IMG/VR virus record: IMGVR_UViG_3300044634_001514
Coordinates: 1 to 24,080 of that record
Source of the DNA: a virus
Length of the DNA stretch: 24,080 nucleotides
Reading direction: 5' to 3' (one strand)
In this document: in pieces, positions 13,820-20,429 of the stretch
How the letters are laid out: every line of letters starts with the position of its first letter
How positions within the stretch are numbered: the first letter of the stretch is position 1
Made by a program: the position numbers and the translations under genes
Notes under the pieces: model-generated
Databases searched by the model: none
What the model saw: only the letters and a program-made list of their open reading frames with translations
What the model was told of the DNA's origin: nothing

Positions 13820-13963
13820 GTGAACTATCCTGTTTTCCGTGAGGGAATTCTCTCGCGTAGGTTTGCGAATACGTACAACCACTGCCAGTCGCACAGTTGG
13901 GACCATTGGAATGCGATTGCGTGGTCGTTGGAAGTCGCAGCGCATCTGACTAGGGCGTGGTAA
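13820..13963 (+). CDS. Hypothetical 47-residue protein with GTG start
   Basis: GTG at 13820 has AAAAGGAG six bases upstream. The 47-residue frame ends TAA at 13963. The protein is aromatic and His/Trp-rich (NHCQSHSWDHWNAIAWSLEVAA, here from about residue 20), with a basic N-terminus (ILSRRFANTYN). No membrane segment and no known family. It is the first gene of the plus-strand block and is followed at once by a terminator-like hairpin, so it may be expressed early and at a high level. Confidence 0.65.
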   Translation: MNYPVFREGILSRRFANTYNHCQSHSWDHWNAIAWSLEVAAHLTRAW

Positions 13964-13970
13964 CCGCCAA

Positions 13971-14000
13971 CCCTTACCTGCGGGTAGGGGCTACGGTTTT
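13971..14000 (+). terminator. Terminator- or attenuator-like hairpin
   Basis: CCCTTACC (13971-13978) pairs with GGTAGGGG (13983-13990), eight pairs with one G-T, around a four-base loop. TTTT follows six bases later at 13997-14000. It lies between the 47-residue gene and the next start at 14024, so it may reduce expression of the genes downstream. Confidence 0.45.
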
Positions 14001-14023
14001 CATTCCTTCAATGGAGTTAATCC

Positions 14024-14374
14024 ATGTCAAAGGCCCAGGCTGGTGCCACGGCCATCATGGAGGCTCTGAGGATTCCTTTGGACAAGTTAAGGCAGGCGGG
14101 CAATGTTGCCGTACCTGCTGATGACTTGTGCGAACGGGCCATCCTTGGGTGTCTCAATTCCCGTGATGGCAGTTGGCGTAAGACTCGCCCGTCGAATGAG
14201 GAATCCGAAACGCTTTGGGCGTTGGTGAAGTTTCACCGTTCGGGTGGTTCCTTGTACGGGTGGCCGTGGTTTGCACCCAAGGATCTGATCGATCCGCTGG
14301 ATACCCTCGCGGTAGTCCTGCTGGGTGGGCAGTCCAACGCGGCAAACGCATGGCAACGTGCGATGCACGGTTGA
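14024..14374 (+). CDS. Hypothetical protein (116 aa)
   Basis: ATG at 14024 with GGAG seven bases upstream. The 116-residue protein begins with a helical region (MSKAQAGATAIMEALRIPLDKLRQ). The centre has DDLCERAILGCLNSRDGSWRK. The second half is Trp/Gly-rich (GGSLYGWPWFAPKDLIDPLD) with a final LAVVLLGGQSNAANAWQRAMHG. No signal peptide or known catalytic motif. It stands alone between a terminator-like hairpin and a structured 117-base spacer, so it may be a short transcript of its own. Function unknown. Confidence 0.8.
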   Translation: MSKAQAGATAIMEALRIPLDKLRQAGNVAVPADDLCERAILGCLNSRDGSWRKTRPSNEESETLWALVKFHRSGGSLYGWPWFAPKDLIDPLDTLAVVLLGGQSNAANAWQRAMHG

Positions 14375-14387
14375 CGACATCCGATCA

Positions 14388-14447
14388 CGGGCAGGTGGCT
14401 GCGGTAAACGGGCGAACGCCCAACTAAATCCGAATGCCATCTGCCCG
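14388..14447 (+). other. Structured leader-like RNA element before the DUF7227-like gene
   Basis: CGGGCAGGTGGC (14388-14399) pairs with GCCATCTGCCCG (14436-14447): 12 pairs with one G-U. Inside, GGGCG-AA-CGCCC (14410-14421) forms a second stem. The element ends 33 bases before AGGAGG of the next gene, fitting a 5' leader structure. No T-run follows, so it is not a standard terminator. No riboswitch class is recognised. Confidence 0.5.
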
Positions 14448-14491
14448 CGTTCCGGTGCCGTTGTGGTTCCGGTTTCTACTAGGAGGTGCGT

Positions 14492-15319
14492 ATGGCAATT
14501 CGCCGTATACGTGCCGCCAAGCCTCTGGGTGTCATTCTGCACCGGGGCGTGTCTCCTTATGACGGTTCTCCGTATGTGGTGATCATGCCACTTCGGAATT
14601 CCAAGAATAAGAAGACCGGCTCAATGCTTCAGACCTATATTCTTAGGGCTGACACGCACCCAGTGGTGGCGGTACGCGAAGAGAAAGATGGGGCCATCTG
14701 TTTCAACTGCCCCATGCGTGGTCTGGTCGGCTTCCCTAATCGGACACCGGCCAACGCAAAGCGTAATCCAAAGCGTTGGCGTGCGTGTTATGTCAACGTC
14801 GGGCAGGGGCCAGCAATGGTCTACGGTGCCTACATGCGTGGTCGGTACGTTGAATACGATCCGATCATGCATGATCAGTACATCCGTGACCGCAAGGTCC
14901 GGTTCGGTACATACGGGGAGCCGGTGCTGATACCGCTCGCCCTGGTGCAGCATCTGGCCGGTCTTTCAGACGGCTGGACGGGCTACACCCATGCGTGGAG
15001 CAACCTAACCTACGCTCCATACAAGCAGTTCTTCATGGCCAGTGTCCATGGTCTTACGGGGCCGTGGTCACGGGAACATGCGAAGTCTCTCGGCTGGCGT
15101 ACCTTCCGCACTATGCGGGGAGGTGAGCCTTCTACGGATGAAGTCTTGTGCCCAGCATCTTTGGAGGCTGGTCATCGTCTTAGCTGCCTGACTTGCAGGC
15201 TGTGCGACGGTGCCGGTGTCCGCAAGATCGGCTTGGCTATGCGTGATGTGTACATCCCCGGGCATGGTGGCAAAGCGATTATGACCGCTGTCGCCAACCT
15301 GCCCATTCTCCAAGCGTGA
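14492..15319 (+). CDS. DUF7227-like phage protein with Cys clusters
   Basis: ATG 14492 is preceded by AGGAGG at five bases, so it is preferred to GTG 14486. The 275-residue protein matches my memory of a widespread phage family of unknown function (DUF7227). Features are KKTGSMLQTYILR (41-53), CFNCPMRG (70-77), RACYVNVGQGPAMVY (97-111), FGTYGEPVLIPL (138-149), GWTGYTHAW (161-169), LGWRTFRTM (200-208), CPASLEAG (220-227) and CLTCRLC (232-238). Seven cysteines (70, 73, 99, 220, 232, 235, 238) suggest a bound metal or iron-sulfur cluster. A Gly-x-Gly and aromatic pattern could bind a nucleotide. Neither point is proven. Confidence 0.88.
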   Translation: MAIRRIRAAKPLGVILHRGVSPYDGSPYVVIMPLRNSKNKKTGSMLQTYILRADTHPVVAVREEKDGAICFNCPMRGLVGFPNRTPANAKRNPKRWRACYVNVGQGPAMVYGAYMRGRYVEYDPIMHDQYIRDRKVRFGTYGEPVLIPLALVQHLAGLSDGWTGYTHAWSNLTYAPYKQFFMASVHGLTGPWSREHAKSLGWRTFRTMRGGEPSTDEVLCPASLEAGHRLSCLTCRLCDGAGVRKIGLAMRDVYIPGHGGKAIMTAVANLPILQA

Positions 15320-15327
15320 GGTGTGAC

Positions 15328-15651
15328 ATGCCGGAAGCTAACGGCACAACGTACGACACCAACACAAAGGCTGAAATCGTAGACATTCTGGAGCGTTGCC
15401 GCGTGCTGAAGACGCGCATTCGCTTCCGGTATGGCGGCGATGACGGCCAAGACTGGGGTGATACGTGCCATGTGGAGGGTTACATAGGTCGCTCCTGCGG
15501 CCAGTTCAAAATCCCCCTGGTGATCCACAACAGGCGGTGCGTGGGCGGGCCTGCAATCCTGACGGCCCACATAGTGCGGATCGAAACAACACGCGGCAAG
15601 CAGCTGCTGTATCAGCACCCTGCTTATAAGCCGCCCAAGAGGGAGGCGTGA
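15328..15651 (+). CDS. Hypothetical phage protein (107 aa), beta-rich
   Basis: I use ATG 15328, since GAGGTG precedes it. The frame could also begin at GTG 15316 inside the previous gene's end. The 107-residue protein has a helix (TKAEIVDILERCRVLKTRIR), then strands FRYGGDDGQDWGD, VEGYIGRSCGQFKIPLVIHN, a GGPAI turn, HIVRIET and LLYQHPAYKPP. It looks like a small barrel. Similar short proteins with YIGRS-G-K-PLLI motifs recur next to DUF7227-like genes in phages I remember, so the pair may work together. Function unknown. Confidence 0.85.
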   Translation: MPEANGTTYDTNTKAEIVDILERCRVLKTRIRFRYGGDDGQDWGDTCHVEGYIGRSCGQFKIPLVIHNRRCVGGPAILTAHIVRIETTRGKQLLYQHPAYKPPKREA

Positions 15652-15653
15652 CC

Positions 15654-15782
15654 ATGGAATGTGATCAGTGTGGGTGCGGTGAGCAGGCGTGGAGCGGTGT
15701 CTTAGGCGACCTGCTCCATGCCTGCTGCCGTGCATGTGGTTGGGTATACTCTTGTCCACTAGAGGAGGTGAGTGATGAGTGA
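15654..15782 (+). CDS. Small zinc-ribbon protein (42 aa)
   Basis: ATG 15654 with GGAGG eight bases upstream. The 42-residue protein has CDQCGCG at residues 3-9 and CCRACGW at 24-30, plus C34. Two CxxCG knuckles, one with an aromatic after it, are the sign of a zinc ribbon. The stop lies inside the next gene (TGA 15780-15782), which starts at 15775, so the two overlap by 8 bases. Function unknown; nucleic-acid or protein contact is usual for such ribbons. Confidence 0.75.
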   Translation: MECDQCGCGEQAWSGVLGDLLHACCRACGWVYSCPLEEVSDE

Positions 15783-16131
15783 TGAGTGCAACGGGTGGCA
15801 CAACTACGAAACGTGGATTGCCAACCTGTGGATGGATCAAGAGAAGGGGCAGCAGGATTACTGGTTAGAGGAGGCGCGGCAGTGCTTTGACGAGGCTGCG
15901 GCCGATGGGTTCCTGACGCGGAGCGAAAATGCGGCTAGGGACTTGGCCGACCGGATCAAGGACGCCCATGAGGAAGCAGCTACGGAGATGCTGAAGCAGG
16001 CCCACTACGAAACCGGCCCGCTGGCTGACCTGCTGAACGGTGCCTTGGGTGCCGTCAACTGGGATGAGATTGCCAACAGTTGGATAACGAAGTGGGCTGA
16101 ACAAGTCTCTTACGCAAAAGGGGTGAAGTGA
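15775..16131 (+). CDS. DUF7249-like protein (118 aa)
   Basis: ATG 15775 follows GGAGGTGAGTG and is preferred over GTG 15772. The protein begins ECNGWHNYETWIANLWMD, the conserved G-W-x-N-Y-E-T-W-x-x-x-L-W motif that I associate with the DUF7249 family of small phage and plasmid proteins. The middle is acidic and helical (RSENAARDLADRIKDAHEEAA). The end has LADLLNGALGAVNWDEIANSWI, which is also typical. Function is unknown. Its stop overlaps the next start (TGATG). Confidence 0.88.
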   Translation: MSDECNGWHNYETWIANLWMDQEKGQQDYWLEEARQCFDEAAADGFLTRSENAARDLADRIKDAHEEAATEMLKQAHYETGPLADLLNGALGAVNWDEIANSWITKWAEQVSYAKGVK

Positions 16132-16403
16132 TGCACAAGATAGCACCAGTGCCCAACCACAATGGGTCACCAGCCGATGCGCTGGCCGAGCAGATGATGG
16201 AGGTGTGCCATGCCTTGGAGGCAGCGGTCGGTGCCATGTGCCAGTGGCAACCGCATGGCAGGGACTACCAGATTGGTGGTGACTACCAGGCTGACAGGAT
16301 TGAGTTCCTGAGACGGGTTGGTTTGTTGGAGGCAATGGCCAAGCAGTACGAACAGGAAGCGATTGATGTGATGGAATACTACAACTGGAAAGCGAGGGCG
16401 TGA
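16131..16403 (+). CDS. Hypothetical helical protein (90 aa)
   Basis: The ATG overlaps the previous stop (TGATG at 16129-16133) and GGGGTG lies just upstream. The protein is mostly helical: SPADALAEQMMEVCHALEAA, then a Trp/Gln-rich hinge with a repeated DYQxGGDYQ turn, then FLRRVGLLEAMAKQYEQEA and MEYYNWKARA. Two cysteines (about residues 26 and 37) have no metal-binding pattern. No family is recognised. It is part of a coupled four-gene run (15775-16899). Confidence 0.8.
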   Translation: MHKIAPVPNHNGSPADALAEQMMEVCHALEAAVGAMCQWQPHGRDYQIGGDYQADRIEFLRRVGLLEAMAKQYEQEAIDVMEYYNWKARA

Positions 16404-16651
16404 TGAGCGAGGTGAAGATGCCGCCACGGATCGGTCCGTGGCATGAGACAGAGATGGAGGATCCCGATGGCACAGACTTTGTGCTTGGGTTCTACCCCGA
16501 TCACCCATGCGTGAACGCCAAGGTTGTCTACTGCGTGCAGACATGCATCGGCAACGAGGTGGAGAGCGTTGATTGGTTCGACATCGACAACGGGGAGGTC
16601 GATGCCCCGGCTTGCTGGGCTTTGATCATCTACCCAGAGGAGGACGAGTGA
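16403..16651 (+). CDS. Hypothetical acidic protein (82 aa)
   Basis: TGATG coupling sets the start at 16403. The Shine-Dalgarno site is weak (GCGAGGGCG upstream). The 82-residue protein is acidic and Trp/Asp/Glu-rich with probable strands (DFVLGFYPDHPCVNAKVVYC, SVDWFDIDNGEV, CWALIIYPEEDE). Four cysteines at about residues 36, 44, 48 and 71 could bind metal but show no CxxC. No family is recognised. Confidence 0.8.
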   Translation: MSEVKMPPRIGPWHETEMEDPDGTDFVLGFYPDHPCVNAKVVYCVQTCIGNEVESVDWFDIDNGEVDAPACWALIIYPEEDE

Positions 16652-16899
16652 TGAGCAGATACCATGTGAAGGTGGGTGATGCGACGTTCGCCTACGGGTA
16701 TGACCGTCCGTTGCAGGAATACTTCTTGCAGAAGCACACGCCGGGGGAGGGTGACTACCCGGAGGTTGAAGATTTGGTGGGCAGCTACACCGGCAACGGG
16801 TACGGGACTGCTGGGGAACTGTTGAAAGCGGTGGCCGAGCATGGCGTACCGCTGCCGGAAGAACATCTGACTCTGATTGGTTTAGACCTACCCTTCTAG
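16651..16899 (+). CDS. Hypothetical protein (82 aa)
   Basis: The start at 16651 is fixed by TGATG overlap with the previous gene and by GAGGACGAG upstream. The open frame further upstream lies inside that gene. The 82-residue protein has strands (RYHVKVGDATFAYGYDRPL), a helical-polar centre with GDYPEVEDLVGSYTGNGYGT and a C-terminal helix-strand (AGELLKAVAEHGVPLPEEHL, TLIGLDLPF). Unknown family; soluble. Confidence 0.8.
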   Translation: MSRYHVKVGDATFAYGYDRPLQEYFLQKHTPGEGDYPEVEDLVGSYTGNGYGTAGELLKAVAEHGVPLPEEHLTLIGLDLPF

Positions 16900-16907
16900 G
16901 AGGTTGC

Positions 16908-17396
16908 ATGGCAGGAAGCCTACGCATACGGCCCGTCACGTTCGCGGATGCCAAGCGATTTGTGAGCGACCATCACCGGCATAACAAGCCGCCGGTCGGA
17001 CACAAGTTCAGCGTTGGCGTTGAGCGGGACGGGAAACTGTGCGGCGTGGCAATGGCCGGTCGGCCAGTGGCGCGTGCGCTAGATGACGGCAAGACGCTAG
17101 AGGTCAACCGCACATGCACGGATGGCACACCTAACGCCAACTCCATGCTGTACGGTGCGGTGTGGCGAGCCGCAAAGGCTATGGGTTACGAACGATGCGT
17201 GACATACACGCAGGCTGACGAGACGGGTGCGTCACTGCGTGCAGCTGGATGGGTACGGGAGAAGGATTTGCCACCGCGTAAGTCTTGGGCTGAGAGCAGC
17301 GTGAAGTTGCGGGATGCCAAAGACCCAGTCGGTAACGGCGGCGTGGCTAGGGTGCGATGGGAGATCAGGACTACACAACAACGAGGCGAGCTATGA
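16908..17396 (+). CDS. XF1762-family protein, GNAT acetyltransferase-like
   Basis: A 162-residue protein with AGGAGG four bases before the ATG. It carries the signature of the XF1762 phage family: LRIRPVTFADAKRFVSDHHR near the start, PPVGHKFSVGVE, GVAMAGRPVARALDDG, LEVNRTCTDGTPNANSMLYG and AWRAAKAMGYERCVTYT. The family resembles GNAT N-acetyltransferases, with a central beta sheet and a helix before an aromatic strand. Substrate is unknown, and the usual GNAT Q/RxxGxG/A loop is not obvious. It ends in an ATGA overlap with the next gene. Confidence 0.9.
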   Translation: MAGSLRIRPVTFADAKRFVSDHHRHNKPPVGHKFSVGVERDGKLCGVAMAGRPVARALDDGKTLEVNRTCTDGTPNANSMLYGAVWRAAKAMGYERCVTYTQADETGASLRAAGWVREKDLPPRKSWAESSVKLRDAKDPVGNGGVARVRWEIRTTQQRGEL

Positions 17397-17836
17397 ACCG
17401 TGAAGATTGCAAGGTTGGTATGACGGTGTCGTTCGGGCGTGGGCGTGGTGCCCACACCAAGGGCAGGGTGCTGAAGGTCAACGACAAGAAGGCCAAGGTG
17501 GAAACGCTGGAGCAACGCAACAGCAATGCGGCTGGCACCATCTGGAACGTGCCCTACTCCATGCTGACAGCGTGTGAGTTCGTCGCCCCGCAGGCACAGC
17601 CCTATCCCAATGGGCTGACGATCACCGGGGTGAGGTATCTTACAGGCAACGAGTGCCTCAATGAGGGGTGGGACATCGGGCTGTACGACTTCGCGGTCGC
17701 ACTCACCCTGTCCGATGGCTCCATGATCTTTGCGTCTGCGGACTATGAGGGTAACGGGCCTGGTGCCCTGTTCGGTCGGATGCGTACCGGCGAGCAGTTC
17801 ATCCTGTCCCCAGCACAGAAAGAGGTGGCGGTATGA
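17393..17836 (+). CDS. Hypothetical protein with SH3-like N-terminus (147 aa)
   Basis: ATG 17393 overlaps the upstream stop (ATGA) with GAGGCGAG before it, so the 12-residue extension in the open frame is dropped. Residues 1-60 (VGMTVSFGRGRGAHTKGRVL, then NDKKAKVETLEQRN, then GTIWNVPYSML) look like a small SH3-type barrel as in KOW-like folds. The rest (ITGVRYLTGNECLNEGWDIG, YDFAVALTLSDGSMIFASAD) is beta-rich with a GNGPGALFG turn and may be a second domain. Nucleic-acid binding is possible from the basic first half. No family assigned. Confidence 0.8.
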   Translation: MNREDCKVGMTVSFGRGRGAHTKGRVLKVNDKKAKVETLEQRNSNAAGTIWNVPYSMLTACEFVAPQAQPYPNGLTITGVRYLTGNECLNEGWDIGLYDFAVALTLSDGSMIFASADYEGNGPGALFGRMRTGEQFILSPAQKEVAV

Positions 17837-18147
17837 AGATGAGTAAGAAGTTGGCCGAGGATTTCTGCGATCACGTTTGCGGCGAGGATGCAGAGCTTTA
17901 CTACGAAGCCTTCTGTCAGTGGGCGGCGGGGCGCTGCGACCAAGTGGGCACATTCTTCTGGTCCGACTTGGCTATCCAAGTGAGGGACTGCGGCCACAAG
18001 CACAGTGCCCATGCCCTGTATCGGCTGGCGTCCGTGCTGGCGAGCGAACTGAACAGAGAGAAAGACTTCATCGGCAGGATTGGTCGGGCATTCACAGCGT
18101 GCGCTGAGCGGTTCGGCGTGGAAGAGGAAGACATCGTCAGGAGGTAA
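17833..18147 (+). CDS. Hypothetical helical protein (104 aa)
   Basis: The ATG overlaps the previous stop (ATGA at 17833-17836) with AGAGGTGG upstream. The 104-residue protein is all-helical in appearance (KKLAEDFCDHVCGEDAELYY, FCQWAAGRCDQVGTFFWSDL, SAHALYRLASVLASELN, RIGRAFTACAERFGVEEED). Five of its six cysteines lie in the first 55 residues. Unknown function. The last codons hold AGGAGG for the methyltransferase-like gene after it. Confidence 0.8.
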   Translation: MKMSKKLAEDFCDHVCGEDAELYYEAFCQWAAGRCDQVGTFFWSDLAIQVRDCGHKHSAHALYRLASVLASELNREKDFIGRIGRAFTACAERFGVEEEDIVRR

Positions 18148-18150
18148 GCG

Positions 18151-18729
18151 ATGCGTGTACTGGTAGCGTGTGAGTTCACCGGCACGGTGCGCCGTGCGTT
18201 CCGTGAGCTAGGGCATGATGCATGGAGTTGCGACATCCTGCCTGCCGAGGATGGCGGGCCGCACATACAGGGTGATGTTCGCCAGGTTTTGGGTGACGGG
18301 TGGGATCTGATGGTTGCCCACCCACCATGCACCCACCTTGCGGTCAGTGGTGCCCGCCATTTCCATCGCAAGCAGGTCGAACAGGCCGAGGCGTTGGAGT
18401 TTGTGCAGACGCTGATGGATGCACCCATCCCACGCATAGCACTGGAGAACCCAGTGTCTGTGATCAGCAGTCGGATTCGTAAGCCGGATCAGATCATCCA
18501 GCCCTACCAATTCGGCCATCCAGAATCCAAGAAGACATGCCTCTGGTTGAAGGGACTCAACCCCCTGCAACCAACGGCTGTGATGCAGATGCGTGGACGG
18601 TGGGAGAACCAGACTCCCAGTGGACAGAACAAGTTAGGGCCATCACCGGATCGGTGGAAGATTCGGAGCAAGACCTACCCCGGTATTGCCCATGCGATGG
18701 CTACCCAGTGGGGTGTGGAGGATGCGTGA
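18151..18729 (+). CDS. Phage DNA cytosine methyltransferase-like protein
   Basis: A 192-residue protein of a common phage family, with AGGAGG six bases upstream. It opens MRVLVACEFTGTVRRAFRELGHD, a Rossmann SAM-binding start. W-S-C-D near 25-28 supplies the acidic motif II. HPPCTHLAVSG at 57-67 carries the catalytic Pro-Cys (C60), and ENPVSVISSRI at 99-109 corresponds to the ENV-type motif. It is far shorter than true C5 methyltransferases (over 300 residues) and lacks a clear target-recognition domain, so the modified base and sequence are open. No restriction gene is nearby. It could protect phage DNA from host nucleases. Confidence 0.85.
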   Translation: MRVLVACEFTGTVRRAFRELGHDAWSCDILPAEDGGPHIQGDVRQVLGDGWDLMVAHPPCTHLAVSGARHFHRKQVEQAEALEFVQTLMDAPIPRIALENPVSVISSRIRKPDQIIQPYQFGHPESKKTCLWLKGLNPLQPTAVMQMRGRWENQTPSGQNKLGPSPDRWKIRSKTYPGIAHAMATQWGVEDA

Positions 18730-18938
18730 TGCCAAAAACGCGGAGCAAGATGGGTAGTTTGTCACGTTCGCAGCATGCCGAGGTTGCTTGGTGCACGGAG
18801 GACATCCAAGACCGGCGACCAGACTGGTCGGCTAAGAGATGTTTTGCGTTCCTTATGAATAACGAGGATGAGATTCAATGCGAGATGATCGAACGTGGAT
18901 GGGAAGTTATCAACAACCTTTTGGCAAGGGAGGAATGA
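18729..18938 (+). CDS. Hypothetical protein (69 aa)
   Basis: The start at 18729 overlaps the methyltransferase stop (TGATG) with GGAGG eight bases upstream. The frame extends far upstream but there it only shadows that gene. The 69-residue protein has a basic N-terminus (MPKTRSKMGSLSRSQHAEV), a Trp-rich middle (AWCTEDIQDRRPDWSAKRC) and an acidic helix (NNEDEIQCEMIERGWEVI). No family is recognised. Confidence 0.75.
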   Translation: MPKTRSKMGSLSRSQHAEVAWCTEDIQDRRPDWSAKRCFAFLMNNEDEIQCEMIERGWEVINNLLAREE

Positions 18939-19252
18939 TGGCACATACACCAGGGCCGTGGGGCATTGTATTTCACTGTGATGTCGAACGCATCCGGCTG
19001 AACGGATCGACGGTCTACCAAGTGAGCGATGTGACTGACCCGGAGTTCCCATCCGGCACGCCCCGCTACAACTTGGATGACCTGCGATTGATGGCGGCAG
19101 CACCTGAGATGTTGGCCACGCTGCACATAGCGGCAGATGCGCTGGACTACGCTCAGGCCCAGGTCGATTCGGAGAACGATGCATACAACCTGCGTGTACG
19201 GTTGTTGCAGGTGAAGAGAGTGATTGCCAAGGCAGAAGGGAAGGGTGAGTGA
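18938..19252 (+). CDS. PGPW-motif phage protein (104 aa)
   Basis: Two tandem ATGs (18935, 18938) follow GGGAGGA; the second gives better spacing and the start MAHTPGPWGIVFHCD. The H-T-P-G-P-W opening and the DDLRLMAAAPEMLATLHIAA segment are the hallmarks of a very common small phage protein (Ead/Ea22-like annotation). A charged helix closes it (NLRVRLLQVKRVIAKAEGKGE). The family is known to be frequent in accessory regions, but its role is not settled. Confidence 0.85.
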   Translation: MAHTPGPWGIVFHCDVERIRLNGSTVYQVSDVTDPEFPSGTPRYNLDDLRLMAAAPEMLATLHIAADALDYAQAQVDSENDAYNLRVRLLQVKRVIAKAEGKGE

Positions 19253-19485
19253 TGCCAGCTGTACATATGAGTGAGCATGAGGCCCGCGTTCACATGATCT
19301 CGTTACTGAACCACATGGATGTTGATGGCTTGGCGTTGGCCTTAAGCGAGAGCTATCTGTTTGAGGACAGGCCGGTTGTGGTGAAGGGGGCGAAGGTCGA
19401 AAGCTACGCCTACCTCAACGGCATGTCTGGCGGCGATGTGCGCGGCGATGTGTACGCATTCGACGGGCTTGCTGACGGGGAGTGA
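19252..19485 (+). CDS. Hypothetical protein (77 aa)
   Basis: TGATG overlap with the previous stop and GGGTGAG upstream set the start at 19252. The first half is helical (SEHEARVHMISLLNHMDVDGLALALSE) and the second beta-like with Gly-Asp turns (VVVKGAKVESYAYLNGMSGG, DVRGDVYAFDGLAD). Acidic overall. Unknown family. Confidence 0.78.
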   Translation: MPAVHMSEHEARVHMISLLNHMDVDGLALALSESYLFEDRPVVVKGAKVESYAYLNGMSGGDVRGDVYAFDGLADGE

Positions 19486-19506
19486 CCCTTAACAAGGAGG
19501 ACAGGG

Positions 19507-19662
19507 ATGTCTATGCTGGATGTCTGGAAAGACGAGACGATTGAGACTGCCATTCGCCTGTTGGTCAACGCCGAGCAGTTGTTGGAACCGTTCCGTGACC
19601 AAGAGGGTGACTGGGGCAGGGTGTACGAACAGATCCACAAGTTCCTAAAGGAGGAGTGCTGA
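19507..19662 (+). CDS. Hypothetical helical protein (51 aa)
   Basis: ATG 19507 is preceded by AAGGAGG; the 21-base gap before it has no other feature. The 51-residue protein is a pair of amphipathic helices (WKDETIETAIRLLVNAEQLL and WGRVYEQIHKFLKEEC). It ends with TGATG overlap on the zinc-ribbon gene. Too short for confident assignment. Confidence 0.72.
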   Translation: MSMLDVWKDETIETAIRLLVNAEQLLEPFRDQEGDWGRVYEQIHKFLKEEC

Positions 19663-19775
19663 TGCGGTGCGAGCGATGTCGATGGGAGTTGATGGAGGAT
19701 GACGAGGAGGAGGGTGTGTGTGGCCCGTGCCAGACAACGCTGGAAGTTCTGGAACTACTAGGGGAGGATGACTGA
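19662..19775 (+). CDS. Tiny zinc-ribbon-like protein (37 aa)
   Basis: TGATG overlap on both sides and AAAGGAGGAG upstream make this 37-residue frame convincing. It has CERC at 3-6 followed by RWE, an acidic run (MEDDEEEG), then CGPC at 20-23 and a short helix (TTLEVLELLG). Two CxxC knuckles 14 residues apart should bind one zinc. It is the third such mini-ribbon in the window. Confidence 0.75.
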   Translation: MRCERCRWELMEDDEEEGVCGPCQTTLEVLELLGEDD

Positions 19776-20047
19776 TGCGTGAGTATTCAGTGCCGCGTGG
19801 GGCTAGGCCGCTGCCCGCGGCAAGGTGGTATCAGCAGCCGGTGGATGCGGGCCAAGCTGTCGATGTGAAGTACGCCGCTGACTGGGAGAGCGAGCGTCTG
19901 CTGCGGCGCACTGAGGATCGCAGCACAGGAGAGGTGCGGTTCCAGTACGCCAGCATGCAGGACGATGGGTCAGTGTTTGAGCCGTGGAACAACGTGTTGC
20001 CTACGGTCGGGGAGTGGTTGGACTATGGCACAGAGGAGAGCAAGTGA
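19775..20047 (+). CDS. Hypothetical protein (90 aa), paralog of the gene at 20537
   Basis: Start by TGATG overlap with GGGGAGGATGAC upstream. Residues 15-85 (RWYQQPVDAGQAVDVKYAAD, then WESERLLRRTEDRSTGEV, then NNVLPTVGEWLDYG) align along their length with the 72-residue protein at 20537: W-x-Q-x-P-x-DAGQ-x-VDV-x-Y-x-x-DWE, then VLP-x-V-x-x-W near the end. The extra 15-residue N-terminus is basic and Pro-rich. Predicted beta-strands suggest a small barrel. Function unknown. Confidence 0.8.
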   Translation: MREYSVPRGARPLPAARWYQQPVDAGQAVDVKYAADWESERLLRRTEDRSTGEVRFQYASMQDDGSVFEPWNNVLPTVGEWLDYGTEESK

Positions 20048-20421
20048 TGCGTGACATGTCGAATGATCTCAGGATTGTGCAGTGGTTTCTGGATCTCCCC
20101 AAGTTGCAGGAGATTATGGGCTGGCCGGTCGGTGCCGAGCGTCTTGTCGCCAGTGGGCAGGACATCCATCGCCTGTCCAAGCAGGAGCCTGGTGATCCCG
20201 TGGCAATAGCCGCGGCGTGGAACCGTCTCGGCGGTGCGCTTGGCCCCAACCTACTGGGCACGCTGATGTCCTGCGATCACTGGCGGGAGCTTGTGCCCCC
20301 TGTGTCAGGCCCCAGCAGCGACGACGAGGACACAGTATGGATGGGCGGTGGCAAGAGTGTTGTAGCCCGCATGGTCTATGACAACGGGCGTCCGATCAAC
20401 ATTGTGTTTGAGGTTCGATAG
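20047..20421 (+). CDS. Hypothetical protein (124 aa)
   Basis: ATG 20047 overlaps the previous stop (TGATG) with GAGGAG eight bases upstream. A second ATG at 20056 is also possible. The N-terminal half is helical (DLRIVQWFLDLPKLQEIMGW, GAERLVASGQDIHRLSKQE) and the middle AIAAAWNRLGGALGPNLLG. An acidic stretch (SSDDEDTV) leads to a strand-rich end (SVVARMVYDNGRPINIVFEV). No known motif. Its upstream open frame is a shadow of the previous gene. Confidence 0.78.
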   Translation: MRDMSNDLRIVQWFLDLPKLQEIMGWPVGAERLVASGQDIHRLSKQEPGDPVAIAAAWNRLGGALGPNLLGTLMSCDHWRELVPPVSGPSSDDEDTVWMGGGKSVVARMVYDNGRPINIVFEVR

Positions 20422-20429
20422 GAGCAACC

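Noticed and set aside
13410-13823. A 137-codon plus-strand frame and an 84-codon minus-strand frame in the control region
   Set aside because: Neither has a ribosome site, and both cross several inverted repeats and promoter-like words.
14349-14426. A 25-codon plus-strand frame after the 116-residue gene
   Set aside because: It has no ribosome site and overlaps the RNA-structured spacer.
15740-15760. TATACT as a possible -10 on the plus strand before the DUF7249-like gene
   Set aside because: No -35 match lies 16-18 bases upstream, and the bases are codons of the 42-residue zinc-ribbon gene.
17186-17953. A 255-codon minus-strand frame opposite the XF1762 and following genes
   Set aside because: The plus-strand genes have recognisable families, strong ribosome sites and coupled junctions. 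The minus frame is an antisense shadow.
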